From Vibrio lentus (GTDB taxonomy: Bacteria; Pseudomonadota; Gammaproteobacteria; Enterobacterales; Vibrionaceae): a stretch of DNA of 64,000 bases. Below the pieces are notes generated by a model. It had not been told where the DNA came from. It saw nothing but the letters and a program-made list of their open reading frames with translations, and ran no database searches. Made by a program: the position numbers and the translations under genes. Each line of letters starts with the position of its first letter. Positions within the stretch are counted from its first letter, which is position 1. The stretch is taken from positions 1,888,742 through 1,952,741 of the forward strand of contig NZ_JAUFQE010000001.1 of assembly GCF_030409755.1 (NCBI RefSeq). Direction: 5' to 3'. Below, one piece after another: positions 36,892-46,734 of this stretch.

Positions 36892-37638
36892 ATGGAACTA
36901 AAAGTAGATACCCACACCCACACATACGCAAGTGGTCATGCTTACAGCACGTTGATCGAGAATGCAAAATCGGCAAAACAAAACGGTTTAGCTATGTTTT
37001 GTACGACCGACCATTCCGAGTCTATGCCGGGCGCGCCACACTATTGGTTTTTCAGTAACCAGCGTGTGCTCCCTCGTTTTATTGAAGATGTCGCTATTAT
37101 TCGAGGTGTCGAGTCAAACATCATGAACACACAGGGTGAAATCGACATTCATCCGAGTGTGGATAAGAACTTGGATTGGGTGATCGCGAGTTTTCATGAG
37201 CCAGTATTTCGCCCATCGGATGTTGCTACCCATACAGAAGCACTCCTGAATGTGATTAAAGACGGCCGAATTGATGCACTTGGTCATTTAGGAAACCCAA
37301 ATTTTGATTTCGATTTTGAAGCTGTGATTCAATGTGCGGCGGAACATAACGTTGCGATCGAAATTAATAACACCACGCTTAAAGGCAATAGCCGCGTTGG
37401 CAGTGTTGATCGTTGTTACGAGATCGCAAGAATTGCTAAAGCGAAAGGTGCGTTTATTACGACAGGTAGCGATGCGCATTTCTGCTTAGATGTGGGCGGG
37501 TTGGATCTCGTGTCTTCACTACTTGATGAGGTGGGCGTGGATTCGAGCAAGGTTATTACCCATTCACCACAGCAATTCTTAGCCTTTTTGGCATTGCGTG
37601 GTCGTCAATCGATTACCGAGTTTTCGGTATTTGAGTGA
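36892..37638 (+). CDS. ycdX: PHP-family phosphatase YcdX
   Basis: A 248-residue metallophosphatase of the PHP superfamily, with metal motifs [15 protein letters not shown] (N-terminus), [24 protein letters not shown] and TGSDAHFC. It binds three metal ions in the E. coli homologue, where it is linked to swarming. Length and motif spacing are as in YcdX. Single-gene unit. Confidence 0.92.
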   Translation: MELKVDTHTHTYASGHAYSTLIENAKSAKQNGLAMFCTTDHSESMPGAPHYWFFSNQRVLPRFIEDVAIIRGVESNIMNTQGEIDIHPSVDKNLDWVIASFHEPVFRPSDVATHTEALLNVIKDGRIDALGHLGNPNFDFDFEAVIQCAAEHNVAIEINNTTLKGNSRVGSVDRCYEIARIAKAKGAFITTGSDAHFCLDVGGLDLVSSLLDEVGVDSSKVITHSPQQFLAFLALRGRQSITEFSVFE

Positions 37639-37804
37639 TGGTTTGCCCGGTACTTGTCAGTAATTAGCTAGCCAGTTTGCATTTCGACACAATCAATTTT
37701 TGTACCCGACGGATTTTTGTATACACTAGCCGAAAATAATAAAGTCGAAGTGCCACAATAATGATGGCGCTATCTTCAAAGACATCGCTTCACCTGGAGA
37801 AACA

Positions 37805-38200
37805 ATGAAAACTCGCTCAATCCTTTTATCTGGCTTAATCGCTGCTTCGCTATTGTCTGGCAACGCTTTTGCTAATGTTGATCTTAAGAAAAACATGCAA
37901 GAAATGAAGCTTGCATTCAAACAAGCGGCAGAAGCTCAAAACATTGAAGAGATGCAAAAGCCTATCGTACGTATCGACACGCTAGTTGCTGAGCTCAAAA
38001 CGGGTGTTTACCCAATTGAGAAAGAAGAACACTTCATGGAAGGTTTCAAAAAGATCAGTGCATCGATTGATAGCATTGAGAAGAAGCTAGACCAAGGTGA
38101 ATTTGAATCTGCACAGCAAGAGCTTCGTACTATCGATGGCCTTCGTGAAGAGTATCACGAGAAGCGTAATCCAAGCATTTGGAGCAAGATCTTCGGTTAA
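37805..38200 (+). CDS. cybC: Cytochrome b562, periplasmic
   Basis: A 131-residue precursor with a 23-residue signal peptide (ends NAFA) and a four-helix bundle. The axial ligands appear conserved: Met in DLKKNMQEM near the mature N-terminus and His in the C-terminal LREEYHEKR. It carries electrons or binds haem in the periplasm; its physiological partner is unknown. A tail NPSIWSKIFG extends beyond the usual end. A terminator follows. Confidence 0.88.
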   Translation: MKTRSILLSGLIAASLLSGNAFANVDLKKNMQEMKLAFKQAAEAQNIEEMQKPIVRIDTLVAELKTGVYPIEKEEHFMEGFKKISASIDSIEKKLDQGEFESAQQELRTIDGLREEYHEKRNPSIWSKIFG

Positions 38201-38267
38201 TTTGCTAATCAATTGAGTTTGCTAGATACGTAACAAAGAGCAAAGCCTCAAGATTCGATTTCTAAAG

Positions 38268-38318
38268 CGCTGTCTTACATTACTCTCATTAGAGGAAGAT
38301 GTAAGGCGGCGTTTTTTT
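38268..38318 (+). terminator. Terminator after cybC
   Basis: Thirteen-base arms (CGCTGTCTTACAT and ATGTAAGGCGGCG, two G-U pairs) with an 18-base loop, then seven T. The remaining sequence to 38526 is AT-rich and holds the promoter of the next gene. Confidence 0.85.
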
Positions 38319-38526
38319 ATTGTCTTTTTTCTAAACAGTTTACTGCTATTTTCTAGAAATTTTACTGCTAATAGATCCGTAACATTCTTTTGGCTCTTTG
38401 GTTGTAACCAGTTTTTAACTAAAAAGAGTGTGCGTTAGCTTCAATTTTTTAACCTGATGTTAATCTTTACGTTTACCTATATAACAAGTGCCTCATAATA
38501 AGGGAAATTTATAAAGATTAGGAATA

Positions 38527-38877
38527 ATGCGCCGAACTTCGTTCAATTTCTCTATGTTACTTGCTACAGCATTAAGCTGGGTACTAGTGACATTAATGCC
38601 TGTTATCAATGCTCATGGTAATAGTGCGGGAGTATGGGCGTCGTTATGTACGGTCAACGGCTTTGAGCTGGTTCAAATTGAGGAAGGCGAGCCCAATACT
38701 CACAAAGGAAAGCCGTGTCCCTTTAGCCATTTTTCCACGTTTCACCAAGACGAACTTCCAACTACACTACTGACAACTCGACTGAGTTCTATTGTCTCAG
38801 ACAGCTACGCTTTTTTGGCTCTAAGCGAACGCTACACGAGACAAGCCCCGCGCGGCCCTCCCTTTGATATTGCTTAA
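38527..38877 (+). CDS. DUF2946-like small exported protein
   Basis: A 116-residue protein with an N-terminal hydrophobic segment (about 9-30) and a Cys/His region: SLCTVNGFELV, then GKPCPFSHFS, ending RQAPRGPPF. This matches the pattern of DUF2946-type proteins, which often lie beside TonB receptors or PepSY proteins for metal uptake. The Cys and His residues could bind a metal such as copper. It precedes the PepSY gene by 110 bases. Confidence 0.7.
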   Translation: MRRTSFNFSMLLATALSWVLVTLMPVINAHGNSAGVWASLCTVNGFELVQIEEGEPNTHKGKPCPFSHFSTFHQDELPTTLLTTRLSSIVSDSYAFLALSERYTRQAPRGPPFDIA

Positions 38878-38987
38878 ACCTAACCCACTAAAATAATTAA
38901 AAATAAAGTATTAAGTAAAGTTAAACATGCCCAGATTACTTTCTGATTTTTCAGAAGGTATGTTTGCGTGTGTCAAAGGAAATAATA

Positions 38988-40523
38988 ATGTTGAGAAATG
39001 AATCTCAAAGCTCTGCGAAAGCACAAGCGACTTCGCAGTCTACAAGCAGTGCAACAACTGGTTCGGAAACCAATATAAAAAGAAAAGACCGCAATAAAAC
39101 TCTCTACTTCCTCACTTGGCGCTGGCACTTCTATGCAGGGCTATTCGTTATCCCATTTATGTTGATGTTGAGTATTACTGGTTTGGTGATGCTGTTTGAC
39201 GATGAAATCGAACTTGCTTTCCATCAAGACGCGATTGAAATTGCGGCATCGGGCGAACCGATCAGGGTGTCACAACAATTAGCTGCCGTACAAAATCAAT
39301 ACCCACAAGGTACGGTGACACAGTTTGTACCTAGCAAAGTCCCTGATCTTGCGAACCGATTTTCTGTATCACTTGAAGATGGCACTTCCGTTTTCGCCAC
39401 GGTGAATCAATACACTGGCGAAGTGGTAGGAGAAATCCCGCGCAGCGACAGTCTGTATCAACTGGCGAATGACATTCACGGCACCTTGCTGATTGGTGAT
39501 TGGGGTGATTACCTAATTGAAGTCGCAATAAGCTTGTCTATTCTGTTGCTCATCAGTGGTATTTACTTATGGTTACCGAGAGATAACGCGAGCCGCGCTG
39601 GTTTTCTTAAGCTTCGATATGGTTCAGGAACGCGTGTTTTAATACGTGATCTGCATGCGAACATCGGTGGAACACTATCATTCATTCTTCTGTTATTTAT
39701 TCTATCGGGATTATCATGGACAGGTTTTTGGGGCGGTAAGTTAGTGCAAGCATGGAGTACTTTTCCTGCTCAAATGTGGGATGACATTCCTCTGTCTAAC
39801 GAAACGCATGCTTCTTTAAATCACGGGTCTGAGGAGGAAATGCCTTGGAACCTAGAGCAAACTCCGCTGCCTTTGTCTCAAGATAAGCCAGCAGAACACG
39901 TCCACCAAGTAGAAGAAGCATCTGAAGCTCATGATCATTCTAAGATGGGCGAGGATCATTCTCAGCATGTTTTATCTGCGAGTAATTTCTCGATTGATGA
40001 TGTGATAGCAAAAGCTCAATCTCTTGGTTTTACGCAATATAAAGTCAATTTCCCGCGATCAGAAACGGGCGTTTACACCGTGGCTGCCAATACCATGGGC
40101 GGTGACATTATCGACCCAACCCAAGATCGCACGACTCACCTCGACCAATATTCAGGGCGCATTCTAGGAGAGGTGACGTGGCAAGATTACAATTTATTCG
40201 CCAAAACCTTAGCTGTCGGTATTTCTCTGCACCAAGGTGACATCAGCATCATCAACAAGCTTCTAAATGCGTTGTTCTGTTTGGCATTCGTTTTGGTATC
40301 AGTGACTGGTGGAGTAATGTGGTGGATGCGCAGACCTTCAGGCCAAAAAAAGTTGGGAACGCCACCTAAGTTTGGTGATGCAGGCTTATGGAAAGCGGGT
40401 TTGGTGACTGTGGTTATTATTTCGATATTGTTTCCACTCGCGGGTGCAACGATTGTGATTGCAATGCTATTGGACTGGTTACTGTTTTCACGCGTTGAGA
40501 AATTCAAGACGGCATTGAGTTAA
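38988..40523 (+). CDS. PepSY-domain membrane protein with a His-rich loop
   Basis: About 511 residues from ATG 38988, behind AAAGGA (the frame is open from 38964). Four or five membrane helices alternate with PepSY domains; TWRWHFYAGLFVIPFMLML and YLIEVAISLSILLLISGIY are typical of PepSY-TM proteins (FecR/PiuB-like reductase group). Between residues about 275 and 330 it has an unusual His/Glu-rich stretch (AEHVHQVEE, HDHSKMGEDHSQH) that may bind metal. It probably reduces or helps import a metal complex together with the DUF2946-like neighbour. Confidence 0.82.
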   Translation: MLRNESQSSAKAQATSQSTSSATTGSETNIKRKDRNKTLYFLTWRWHFYAGLFVIPFMLMLSITGLVMLFDDEIELAFHQDAIEIAASGEPIRVSQQLAAVQNQYPQGTVTQFVPSKVPDLANRFSVSLEDGTSVFATVNQYTGEVVGEIPRSDSLYQLANDIHGTLLIGDWGDYLIEVAISLSILLLISGIYLWLPRDNASRAGFLKLRYGSGTRVLIRDLHANIGGTLSFILLLFILSGLSWTGFWGGKLVQAWSTFPAQMWDDIPLSNETHASLNHGSEEEMPWNLEQTPLPLSQDKPAEHVHQVEEASEAHDHSKMGEDHSQHVLSASNFSIDDVIAKAQSLGFTQYKVNFPRSETGVYTVAANTMGGDIIDPTQDRTTHLDQYSGRILGEVTWQDYNLFAKTLAVGISLHQGDISIINKLLNALFCLAFVLVSVTGGVMWWMRRPSGQKKLGTPPKFGDAGLWKAGLVTVVIISILFPLAGATIVIAMLLDWLLFSRVEKFKTALS

Positions 40524-40532
40524 TTGACATGT

Positions 40533-40568
40533 AAACGGACTTTCTCGACTTGAGAAGGTCCGTTTTAT
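40533..40568 (+). terminator. Terminator after the PepSY gene
   Basis: Arms AAACGGAC and GTCCGTTT, with inner TTCTC/GAGAA pairing, then TTTTATT. It also lies 35 bases past the convergent VOC gene. Confidence 0.83.
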
Positions 40569-40602
40569 TAATCAGGCGAGCGCTTATTCTGTGAGGAAGG
40601 CT

Positions 40603-40986
40603 TTAGATTTGATAAAGCTCTAACGGCAGGCCGTCTGGGTCTGCGAAAAACGTAAATGATTTCCCCGTAAACTCATCAACTCGAATTGGTTCAACTTCAA
40701 TGCCTTGTTCTTCCAAATAGCTTTTGGCATGTTGAACGTCATCAACACAAAAAGCCAAATGTCTCAGCCCTTGAGCTTCTGGAAAGCTTGGTCTTTCAGG
40801 TGCGTCAGGGAAGCTGAATAATTCTATTTGAGCGCCATTAGGCAGTGCTAAGTCGAGCTTATACGACTGACGTGCTTCACGATAATTCTCCGCAATCACT
40901 TCAAGCTTTAAAACTTCCGTATAAAAGCGTTTAGAGACTTCGTAGTCTGAGCAAATAATGGCGGCGTGGTGTATTCCTTTCAGCAT
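40603..40986 (-). CDS. VOC-family (glyoxalase-like) protein, YaeR-like
   Basis: A 127-residue single VOC domain protein. Metal-binding positions are likely His 6 or 7 (KGIHHAAIICSDYE), His in GLRHLAFCV and Glu in GLPLELYQI. It resembles E. coli YaeR, for which no reaction is established. Its ATG overlaps the stop of the LysR gene upstream by one base, so the two form an operon. Confidence 0.85.
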   Translation of the reverse strand: MLKGIHHAAIICSDYEVSKRFYTEVLKLEVIAENYREARQSYKLDLALPNGAQIELFSFPDAPERPSFPEAQGLRHLAFCVDDVQHAKSYLEEQGIEVEPIRVDEFTGKSFTFFADPDGLPLELYQI

Positions 40987-41918
40987 CAGTTTATTTCTCC
41001 TGCCAGTTTGTCACCCAAGTGTTCCATCGCGTAATCAATGAATACACGCAATCGGGCAGGCATGTACTTGGTTTGAGCAAACTGCATCGCGATAGCGCCA
41101 TGGTAATTACTCTTGATGGTCCAATCTTCCAGTACTTGCACTACAGAACCTTCAGCCAATGCATCTTGAATTACGAAGTCATGGAAAATACCTACGCCAA
41201 GCCCTTCTTTAACACCTTTCAATCGCATCTGAGAGTGGTTCACAGCGTAACGTCCACTGACGGGGACTGTGTAAAACTCATCATCTTTAAGGAAGTCCCA
41301 AATGTGGTCTTTATCTGTTTCTGCAAGGTATAAGCAGTCGTGCTCAGAAAGCTCGGTAGGGTGGTGAGGGATTCCTTTGGCATCTAAATAGTCGGGGCTC
41401 GCACATAACACGAGGTTTGTTTTTCCGAGTTCTTTCAATACCAAACTCTCGTCAGGTTTGTCGGTAAGGCGAAACGCAATATCGATGCCTTGGCGCAATA
41501 TGTCGATGTCACCATCGGCGGCTCTTAACTTGAGTTGAATCTCAGGGTACTGATTCAAGAATGGAACAACGAAAGGCTGTAGCACGGAGTTCAAGAAGGC
41601 TTCTGGCGCTGCTACCGTTATAGAGCCTGCAGGTTCAGTATGGTCAGAGGTAGACAGTTCAACCGCTTGTTGCGCCGCATTAATCATGACCACGCTTTGG
41701 TCGTAAACCAACTGGCCTGCTTGCGTGATGATCAATGTACGAGTGGTTCGCTCGAACAGCTTTACTGACAGCGCTTTTTCTAAACGTGTGATCAATTTAC
41801 TCAACGCTGAAGGTGTAACGCCTAGCTGCTTTGCTGCAGCGGTAAAGCTACCTTCATTCACAACTAAGATAAACGAGGCGAGATCGGGAAGTAGGGCGAT
41901 GAGTTTTGGGTTAATCAT
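40986..41918 (-). CDS. LysR-family regulator
   Basis: A 310-residue regulator with a winged helix (GSFTAAAKQLGVTPSALSKL) and an effector domain (about 92-300). It belongs to the large LTTR group that includes DsdC-unrelated, CrgA-like regulators; no effector can be named. It is first in an operon with the VOC gene. Confidence 0.88.
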   Translation of the reverse strand: MINPKLIALLPDLASFILVVNEGSFTAAAKQLGVTPSALSKLITRLEKALSVKLFERTTRTLIITQAGQLVYDQSVVMINAAQQAVELSTSDHTEPAGSITVAAPEAFLNSVLQPFVVPFLNQYPEIQLKLRAADGDIDILRQGIDIAFRLTDKPDESLVLKELGKTNLVLCASPDYLDAKGIPHHPTELSEHDCLYLAETDKDHIWDFLKDDEFYTVPVSGRYAVNHSQMRLKGVKEGLGVGIFHDFVIQDALAEGSVVQVLEDWTIKSNYHGAIAMQFAQTKYMPARLRVFIDYAMEHLGDKLAGEIN

Positions 41919-42291
41919 AAGTATCCAGTTAGACTAATTTCAACAGTGACCATAACCTTAATTGTGATTGATCTCTTCTGATTTGTGAATCAATTTCATT
42001 AATTGATACGCGCAATAGTAGCCGTGATGGAAGCCGTTCTTTTGTTGTTCCTATTTCATATTACCCAGTTATTCAAATCTCAAGTCAATATGGCGATTCC
42101 GTTGCTTCCAATTGGTTGTTAGATGCTTTTGTTATATGAATGTAAATACTTGTGGTTACTTGTTAAATTTAATTTAAACGGTGTTAGTATCCTCCCAACT
42201 TGTGCTGAATCGAATCAGCCATATTTCATCGTTCGAAGAGAACTTTTAACTTCGAGTTCGGAAGAGCAAAACATAGTCAGAGGTAAGTATT
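41919..42291. other. Divergent intergenic region between LysR and cysteine dioxygenase genes
   Basis: AT-rich region with promoters for both genes. Small frames here look random. I see no clear operator. Confidence 0.5.
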
Positions 42292-42885
42292 TTGCAACGT
42301 ACTGATATCACTCCAACGCAATCTCCCGCGTTAGCCGCGTTAATTAATAACGATTATGAGCTTAATTTCCAAGAGTTTATGGACCAAATACAGCTGGCGA
42401 ATAAACCTATGTCTCTGGCTTCCATTCGGTTCATATTGGATAACATCGAGCTGAGTAAAGAAGAGATCAAGTCGTTGGCGAGTTTTGATAAAGAAACATA
42501 CTGCCGACAACGACTTTTCAAGAATGACCACTGTGAAGTTTTAATTTTGAGTTGGCTAAATGGGCAAAGAAGTAAAATACACGATCACTTGAATACGTCT
42601 TGTGGCGTGAAGGTTCTACATGGACAAGCAACGGAAACCTTGTTTGAAACGGCGGCTAATGGTCATATTTTTGCTTCTCAGTCGACTCATTTCCAAGAGG
42701 GAAGTGTGACCGTCAGTAAAGATAATGATATCCATCAGATATCGAATCTACAGGCCGGAGATGAACCGCTCATTACGTTACATGTGTATTCGCCCCCTTT
42801 AAGCCAATTTCATCTCTATCAGCTAGAGAGCGGTAAGTCGGAGCTGCTCGACATACAACAAGAGTGCTGGGCCTACGAGATTTAA
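42292..42885 (+). CDS. Cysteine dioxygenase
   Basis: A 197-residue cupin enzyme that oxidises L-cysteine to cysteine sulfinate with iron and oxygen. Iron ligands appear to be H97, H99 (KIHDHL) and H148 (DIHQISN). C104 in NTSCGVKVL and Y166 in HVYSPP match the Cys-Tyr cofactor pair. The start is TTG 42292, behind GAGGTAAG; I found no better ATG. It is a stand-alone gene. Related thiol dioxygenases such as 3-mercaptopropionate dioxygenase are the alternative. Confidence 0.85.
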   Translation: MQRTDITPTQSPALAALINNDYELNFQEFMDQIQLANKPMSLASIRFILDNIELSKEEIKSLASFDKETYCRQRLFKNDHCEVLILSWLNGQRSKIHDHLNTSCGVKVLHGQATETLFETAANGHIFASQSTHFQEGSVTVSKDNDIHQISNLQAGDEPLITLHVYSPPLSQFHLYQLESGKSELLDIQQECWAYEI

Positions 42886-43070
42886 AGTGCGTTAAACGGA
42901 GACAACTTTCTACTTAAATGGTCATGATAAGGCTAAAAGGAGGCGTAGAAAGTCTGTCGTTTAATTTTGCTTTAACGCTATGCATTATAAAATTTTATAC
43001 TATTTATGAACTTCGCATATCCACGGTAGTCATAGGGCTCACAAATATAAAATAATGAGCTGGATAAATT

Positions 43071-44204
43071 ATGACTAAACGTGGGTTAGTGTCTGTGGCA
43101 TGTGCCACGCTGCTAGGTGGAGGTGCGTATTTCTATTTTCAAACTTCAACGCCTCCTGAAGCCTTTCCAACCCTAACGGTCTCCACAGGGACGATCGAAA
43201 AGCAGGCGGTTGCGGTGGGGTATATCGTTCCCGCTCACTCTGTGTCTATCAAATCTCAAATCGACGGGATCGTAGGTGAAATCTATGCCGGTGTTGGTGA
43301 GTACGTAACGCAAGGTCAGCCGCTTATTAAGGTTCGTCCTAACCCTACCCCGAAAGCGTTGACCGATGCCTCGACCGAATTGATGCGAAGTGAGGCGAAC
43401 ATTGAGTCAGCAAAACAACAACTCGCTAATCTGCAGAGTTTGGTCGAACAAGAAATCATTCCTAAGAACTACGACGAATATGTGACTGCACGTTCCAATG
43501 TGAAATCAGCACAGGCTGACGTTATGCAAAAACGTCAGAACCTCGAATTGATTCAAAGCGGGGAGTCGACAATTGGTAACTCTCGCCTAACCTCAACCAT
43601 TTACGCTCCGATAGACGGTACGGTGTTGAATCGAAAAGTCGAGGTAGGAGAACCGATTATTTCTACTGAATCGAGTCAAGCGGCAACAGAAATGATGTCA
43701 TTGGCCGATATGAACAGCCTGATTTTTAAGGGCAGTGTTAGTGAGCATGATGCAGCCCAACTTACTCCGGGGATGCCAGTAACACTGACCGTTGCACCTT
43801 ACCCAAGTATCGAAATAGAAGGGGTACTGACTAAGATTGCGATTCAGTCTGAAAGTCTTAACGCAACAGCTGATAGTAGTTCGGGCAAAAGTTTTGATAA
43901 CGGTTTTGAAGTCGAAGTTGGCGAGCTCAAAATACCTCAAGACGTCCGATTACGTTCAGGGTTCTCATCATCTGCTCAGATAATTCTAGTTAAATCAGAA
44001 AATGTACTCACTCTACCAGAGCGCGCACTGCAATTTGAAGGCGATAGCCCTAACGTATTAATCCCAGACAGCTCAGAACAAGGCTTCCACAAACAAGCGG
44101 TAAAACTGGGCCTATCTGATGGCATCAATGTCGAAGTCATCGAAGGTGTGGAGTTAGACGAAGCCGTCATCGATAACAGTATGATGGGGGCAGCACATGG
44201 TTAA
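43071..44204 (+). CDS. HlyD/MacA-type periplasmic adaptor of an ABC efflux pump
   Basis: A 377-residue membrane-fusion protein: N-terminal anchor (about 5-22), lipoyl-like halves (VSIKSQIDGIVGEIYAGVGE and STIYAPIDGTVLNRKVEVGE), a coiled-coil hairpin between them, then beta-barrel and membrane-proximal domains. It links the inner-membrane permeases to the outer-membrane channel. It is the first gene of a five-gene operon and overlaps the TolC-like gene by 8 bases. Confidence 0.9.
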   Translation: MTKRGLVSVACATLLGGGAYFYFQTSTPPEAFPTLTVSTGTIEKQAVAVGYIVPAHSVSIKSQIDGIVGEIYAGVGEYVTQGQPLIKVRPNPTPKALTDASTELMRSEANIESAKQQLANLQSLVEQEIIPKNYDEYVTARSNVKSAQADVMQKRQNLELIQSGESTIGNSRLTSTIYAPIDGTVLNRKVEVGEPIISTESSQAATEMMSLADMNSLIFKGSVSEHDAAQLTPGMPVTLTVAPYPSIEIEGVLTKIAIQSESLNATADSSSGKSFDNGFEVEVGELKIPQDVRLRSGFSSSAQIILVKSENVLTLPERALQFEGDSPNVLIPDSSEQGFHKQAVKLGLSDGINVEVIEGVELDEAVIDNSMMGAAHG

Positions 44205-45525
44205 GCCAGCGCTGTTTAGTTGTTCACAGCGATCAGATAAACCTCTGTTACCTCGTAAATCGCTCCTGTTGAGTGTAGGCAGCTTGCTATTAGCAACTGT
44301 GCTTAGCTGCCCTTCATATGCCATTTCTATTGAACAAGCATGGCAGCAAGCCAAACAGACGGATCCTGATTACGAGAAAGCCCGAATTGGTGTTCAACTC
44401 GGCGAGAGTTCGGTGGATCTAAGTCGCAGCTCTTTATTACCCGCTTTAAGCGCGAGCGCTTCAGCAGACTGGAGCGAAGACCGCAGTAGTTCAAATCGGT
44501 ATGGTGCAGAGCTGTCTCAGGTTATTTGGGACAGTAGCCTTTGGTCTGAATTAGATAAAGCACAATCAGATTATCTGAAATCCCAACTGGAACTGGCTCA
44601 AGCACATAATGATTTGGCGGCTAAGTTACTTCTGGTTTATCTCGATATAGGCAGCGCTCAAGGTAACTTACAGCTCACCAACAGTAAGTTAGAGGAAGGC
44701 AGCAAACTGCTAAAAATCTTCGAAAAACGCTATCTAGCAGGCAAAGTGAAATCGATTGATGTGGAAGAGATGCGTGCTAATCAGTTGTCTGACAAAGCCA
44801 ATATTCTGCGAGCAAAGGCAGAGTTAGAAAGTAAAAAGTCAGAGCTGGAAGCGCTGATAAACCAAGCTCCTGATTCGGTAGATCAAATTCGTACCGAGAA
44901 CTTGGTTGAGCCTCCAATGCTGGTGGCTTCTCAGCAGCAGTGGCTTGAGCTAGCGAGAAATAATAGCCCTGAATTACTGGTTGCCATAAAAGGCGTTGAA
45001 GCGCGCGAGCTAGACAAAAAGTCTGCCCAAGGAGGTTATTACCCGACAGTTAAAGGGCAAGTGGGCTATAACGACAATGATCGGTTGGACAACGGTGAGT
45101 TTAACGCGGGTTTAACTCTTAGTGTTCCTATTGATTTAAATGGTTCAACACGCGCCAAAGTGGATCAAACTTCGCTTAACTTGTTGACGGCTAAGCAGGA
45201 TTTACGAAAGGTTGAAATAGACATCAAGAAGCGAATTGATCAGAACTTTACTCAAGTGAAACTCAACTGGGAACGAGTGTTAATGGCGCATGATGTTGTA
45301 GCGTCTCGCGCAGAGGTGTTGAGTAGCAAAGAAAAGTTATACGACGCGGGTTTCCTAGAAGCCTCGGATGTTATTAATGCACATAACAGCTTATTTGATT
45401 CAAGGTTCCTTCTACAGACCAACTTATATGATTATTGGCGTCAGAGAATAGGCCTGCTTCAGACAACCGGTAAATTAGATGATGAAGCGATGGCGCTGAT
45501 CTCTCAGGCGCTGCACCATGGTTAA
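44197..45525 (+). CDS. TolC-family outer-membrane channel
   Basis: A 442-residue outer-membrane efflux protein with a signal sequence (ends near SYAISIEQAW) and two OEP repeats rich in coiled coil. It forms the outer-membrane duct for the adaptor and permeases of this operon. A dedicated channel within the operon means the pump need not rely on the main TolC. It overlaps both neighbours by 8 bases, showing tight coupling. Confidence 0.88.
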   Translation: MVKPALFSCSQRSDKPLLPRKSLLLSVGSLLLATVLSCPSYAISIEQAWQQAKQTDPDYEKARIGVQLGESSVDLSRSSLLPALSASASADWSEDRSSSNRYGAELSQVIWDSSLWSELDKAQSDYLKSQLELAQAHNDLAAKLLLVYLDIGSAQGNLQLTNSKLEEGSKLLKIFEKRYLAGKVKSIDVEEMRANQLSDKANILRAKAELESKKSELEALINQAPDSVDQIRTENLVEPPMLVASQQQWLELARNNSPELLVAIKGVEARELDKKSAQGGYYPTVKGQVGYNDNDRLDNGEFNAGLTLSVPIDLNGSTRAKVDQTSLNLLTAKQDLRKVEIDIKKRIDQNFTQVKLNWERVLMAHDVVASRAEVLSSKEKLYDAGFLEASDVINAHNSLFDSRFLLQTNLYDYWRQRIGLLQTTGKLDDEAMALISQALHHG

Positions 45526-46732
45526 TCTTTTCCTTCAGACTTGGCAAACGTTATTGGCGCATCGGATGAAAAGTGCCTTGGCTATTATCGCAATTTCATG
45601 GGGCGTGCTGTCTGTTGTTGTTTTAATGGCGTTAGGAGAAGGCTTCTATCGTTATCAAACGAAGTCTTTCTCATTTTTGGTCAATGACACTCAGGTTGTG
45701 TTTCCCTCTAGTACGAGTAAACCTTGGCAGGGCTTGCCCTCAAGGCGCGAAATAAACCTTGAACAAGATAAAATTGAGCTGATTCAGCAGGCTGGTTTTG
45801 TTAAAGAGGCGTCTGCTGTTTACCTTAAAAGGGATGCCAGCGTGACGAACACTCAAGGGCATAATATTGGCAGTATGGTGAGTGGTGTTGCTCCCTCTTA
45901 TTTTCCTATCTCACAAAATAAGTTGCAGCCTGGTTCACGAAATATTTCGGTGACGGATATGGAAAACCACACACGGGTGGTTGTATTGGGTGATCGAATT
46001 GCTCAAATGGGCGGAGTCGACATTGGCGATCATATTAAGATCAACGGTATTCCATTCTACGTAATAGGTGTGATGGTCGATAATGAAGGAGGGATCTCTT
46101 TCGGTGAGAGTCGACGAGTTTTTGTGCCCCAAACTACTTATCTTGATCTCTGGAACGATAAGCCATGGCAACTGCTATTAAAGCCTGTAGAAGCCATGGA
46201 TTCCGCATCGTTTAGACGTAACATTGTTAATTTTTTTGCTAAACAGATGCACTTTGACCCTACTGATAAAGATGCGGTCTATCTGCCCGACTTTAGTGAG
46301 GGTGGAGACGTCATTACCGGTATCTTTCGTGGTATTCAAATATTCCTGACGGCCAGTGGCGCTATGACTATGGCGGTTGGTGCTTTGGGTGTGGCTAATA
46401 TCATGTTTCTCTCTGTTACGGAAAGAACTCGAGAAATTGGCGTTCGGCTGGCGATTGGTGCAACACAGGGTTCCATCATGTCTCAGTTTATTCTTGAGGG
46501 GCTTATCTTAGTTACCTTAGGATCCATCGTGGGATTAATGGCGTCCTTTGGTACGGTTTATTTGCTTGGCTCGATGGCGTTACCAGAATGGATTGGATCA
46601 CCTGTTATCACGTTAAGCTCGATTGGAATGGCGTTAACGGTGACACTGATTCTGGCGTTCTTAGCCTCTTACTTTCCTGCAAAACGGGCGTCTCGTCTAA
46701 CTCCTGTTGACGCACTCAGTGCGAGGGCTTAA
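45518..46732 (+). CDS. MacB/FtsX-type ABC permease 1
   Basis: A 404-residue permease: one N-terminal helix (about 20-42), a large periplasmic MacB-type core domain (about 45-250) and three C-terminal helices ending in ASRLTPVDALSAR. The motif TERTREIGVRLAIGAT marks the FtsX cytoplasmic loop. It lacks an ATPase domain, which is supplied by the last gene. It probably pairs with permease 2 as a heterodimer. Confidence 0.9.
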   Translation: MVNLFLQTWQTLLAHRMKSALAIIAISWGVLSVVVLMALGEGFYRYQTKSFSFLVNDTQVVFPSSTSKPWQGLPSRREINLEQDKIELIQQAGFVKEASAVYLKRDASVTNTQGHNIGSMVSGVAPSYFPISQNKLQPGSRNISVTDMENHTRVVVLGDRIAQMGGVDIGDHIKINGIPFYVIGVMVDNEGGISFGESRRVFVPQTTYLDLWNDKPWQLLLKPVEAMDSASFRRNIVNFFAKQMHFDPTDKDAVYLPDFSEGGDVITGIFRGIQIFLTASGAMTMAVGALGVANIMFLSVTERTREIGVRLAIGATQGSIMSQFILEGLILVTLGSIVGLMASFGTVYLLGSMALPEWIGSPVITLSSIGMALTVTLILAFLASYFPAKRASRLTPVDALSARA

Positions 46733-46734
46733 TC

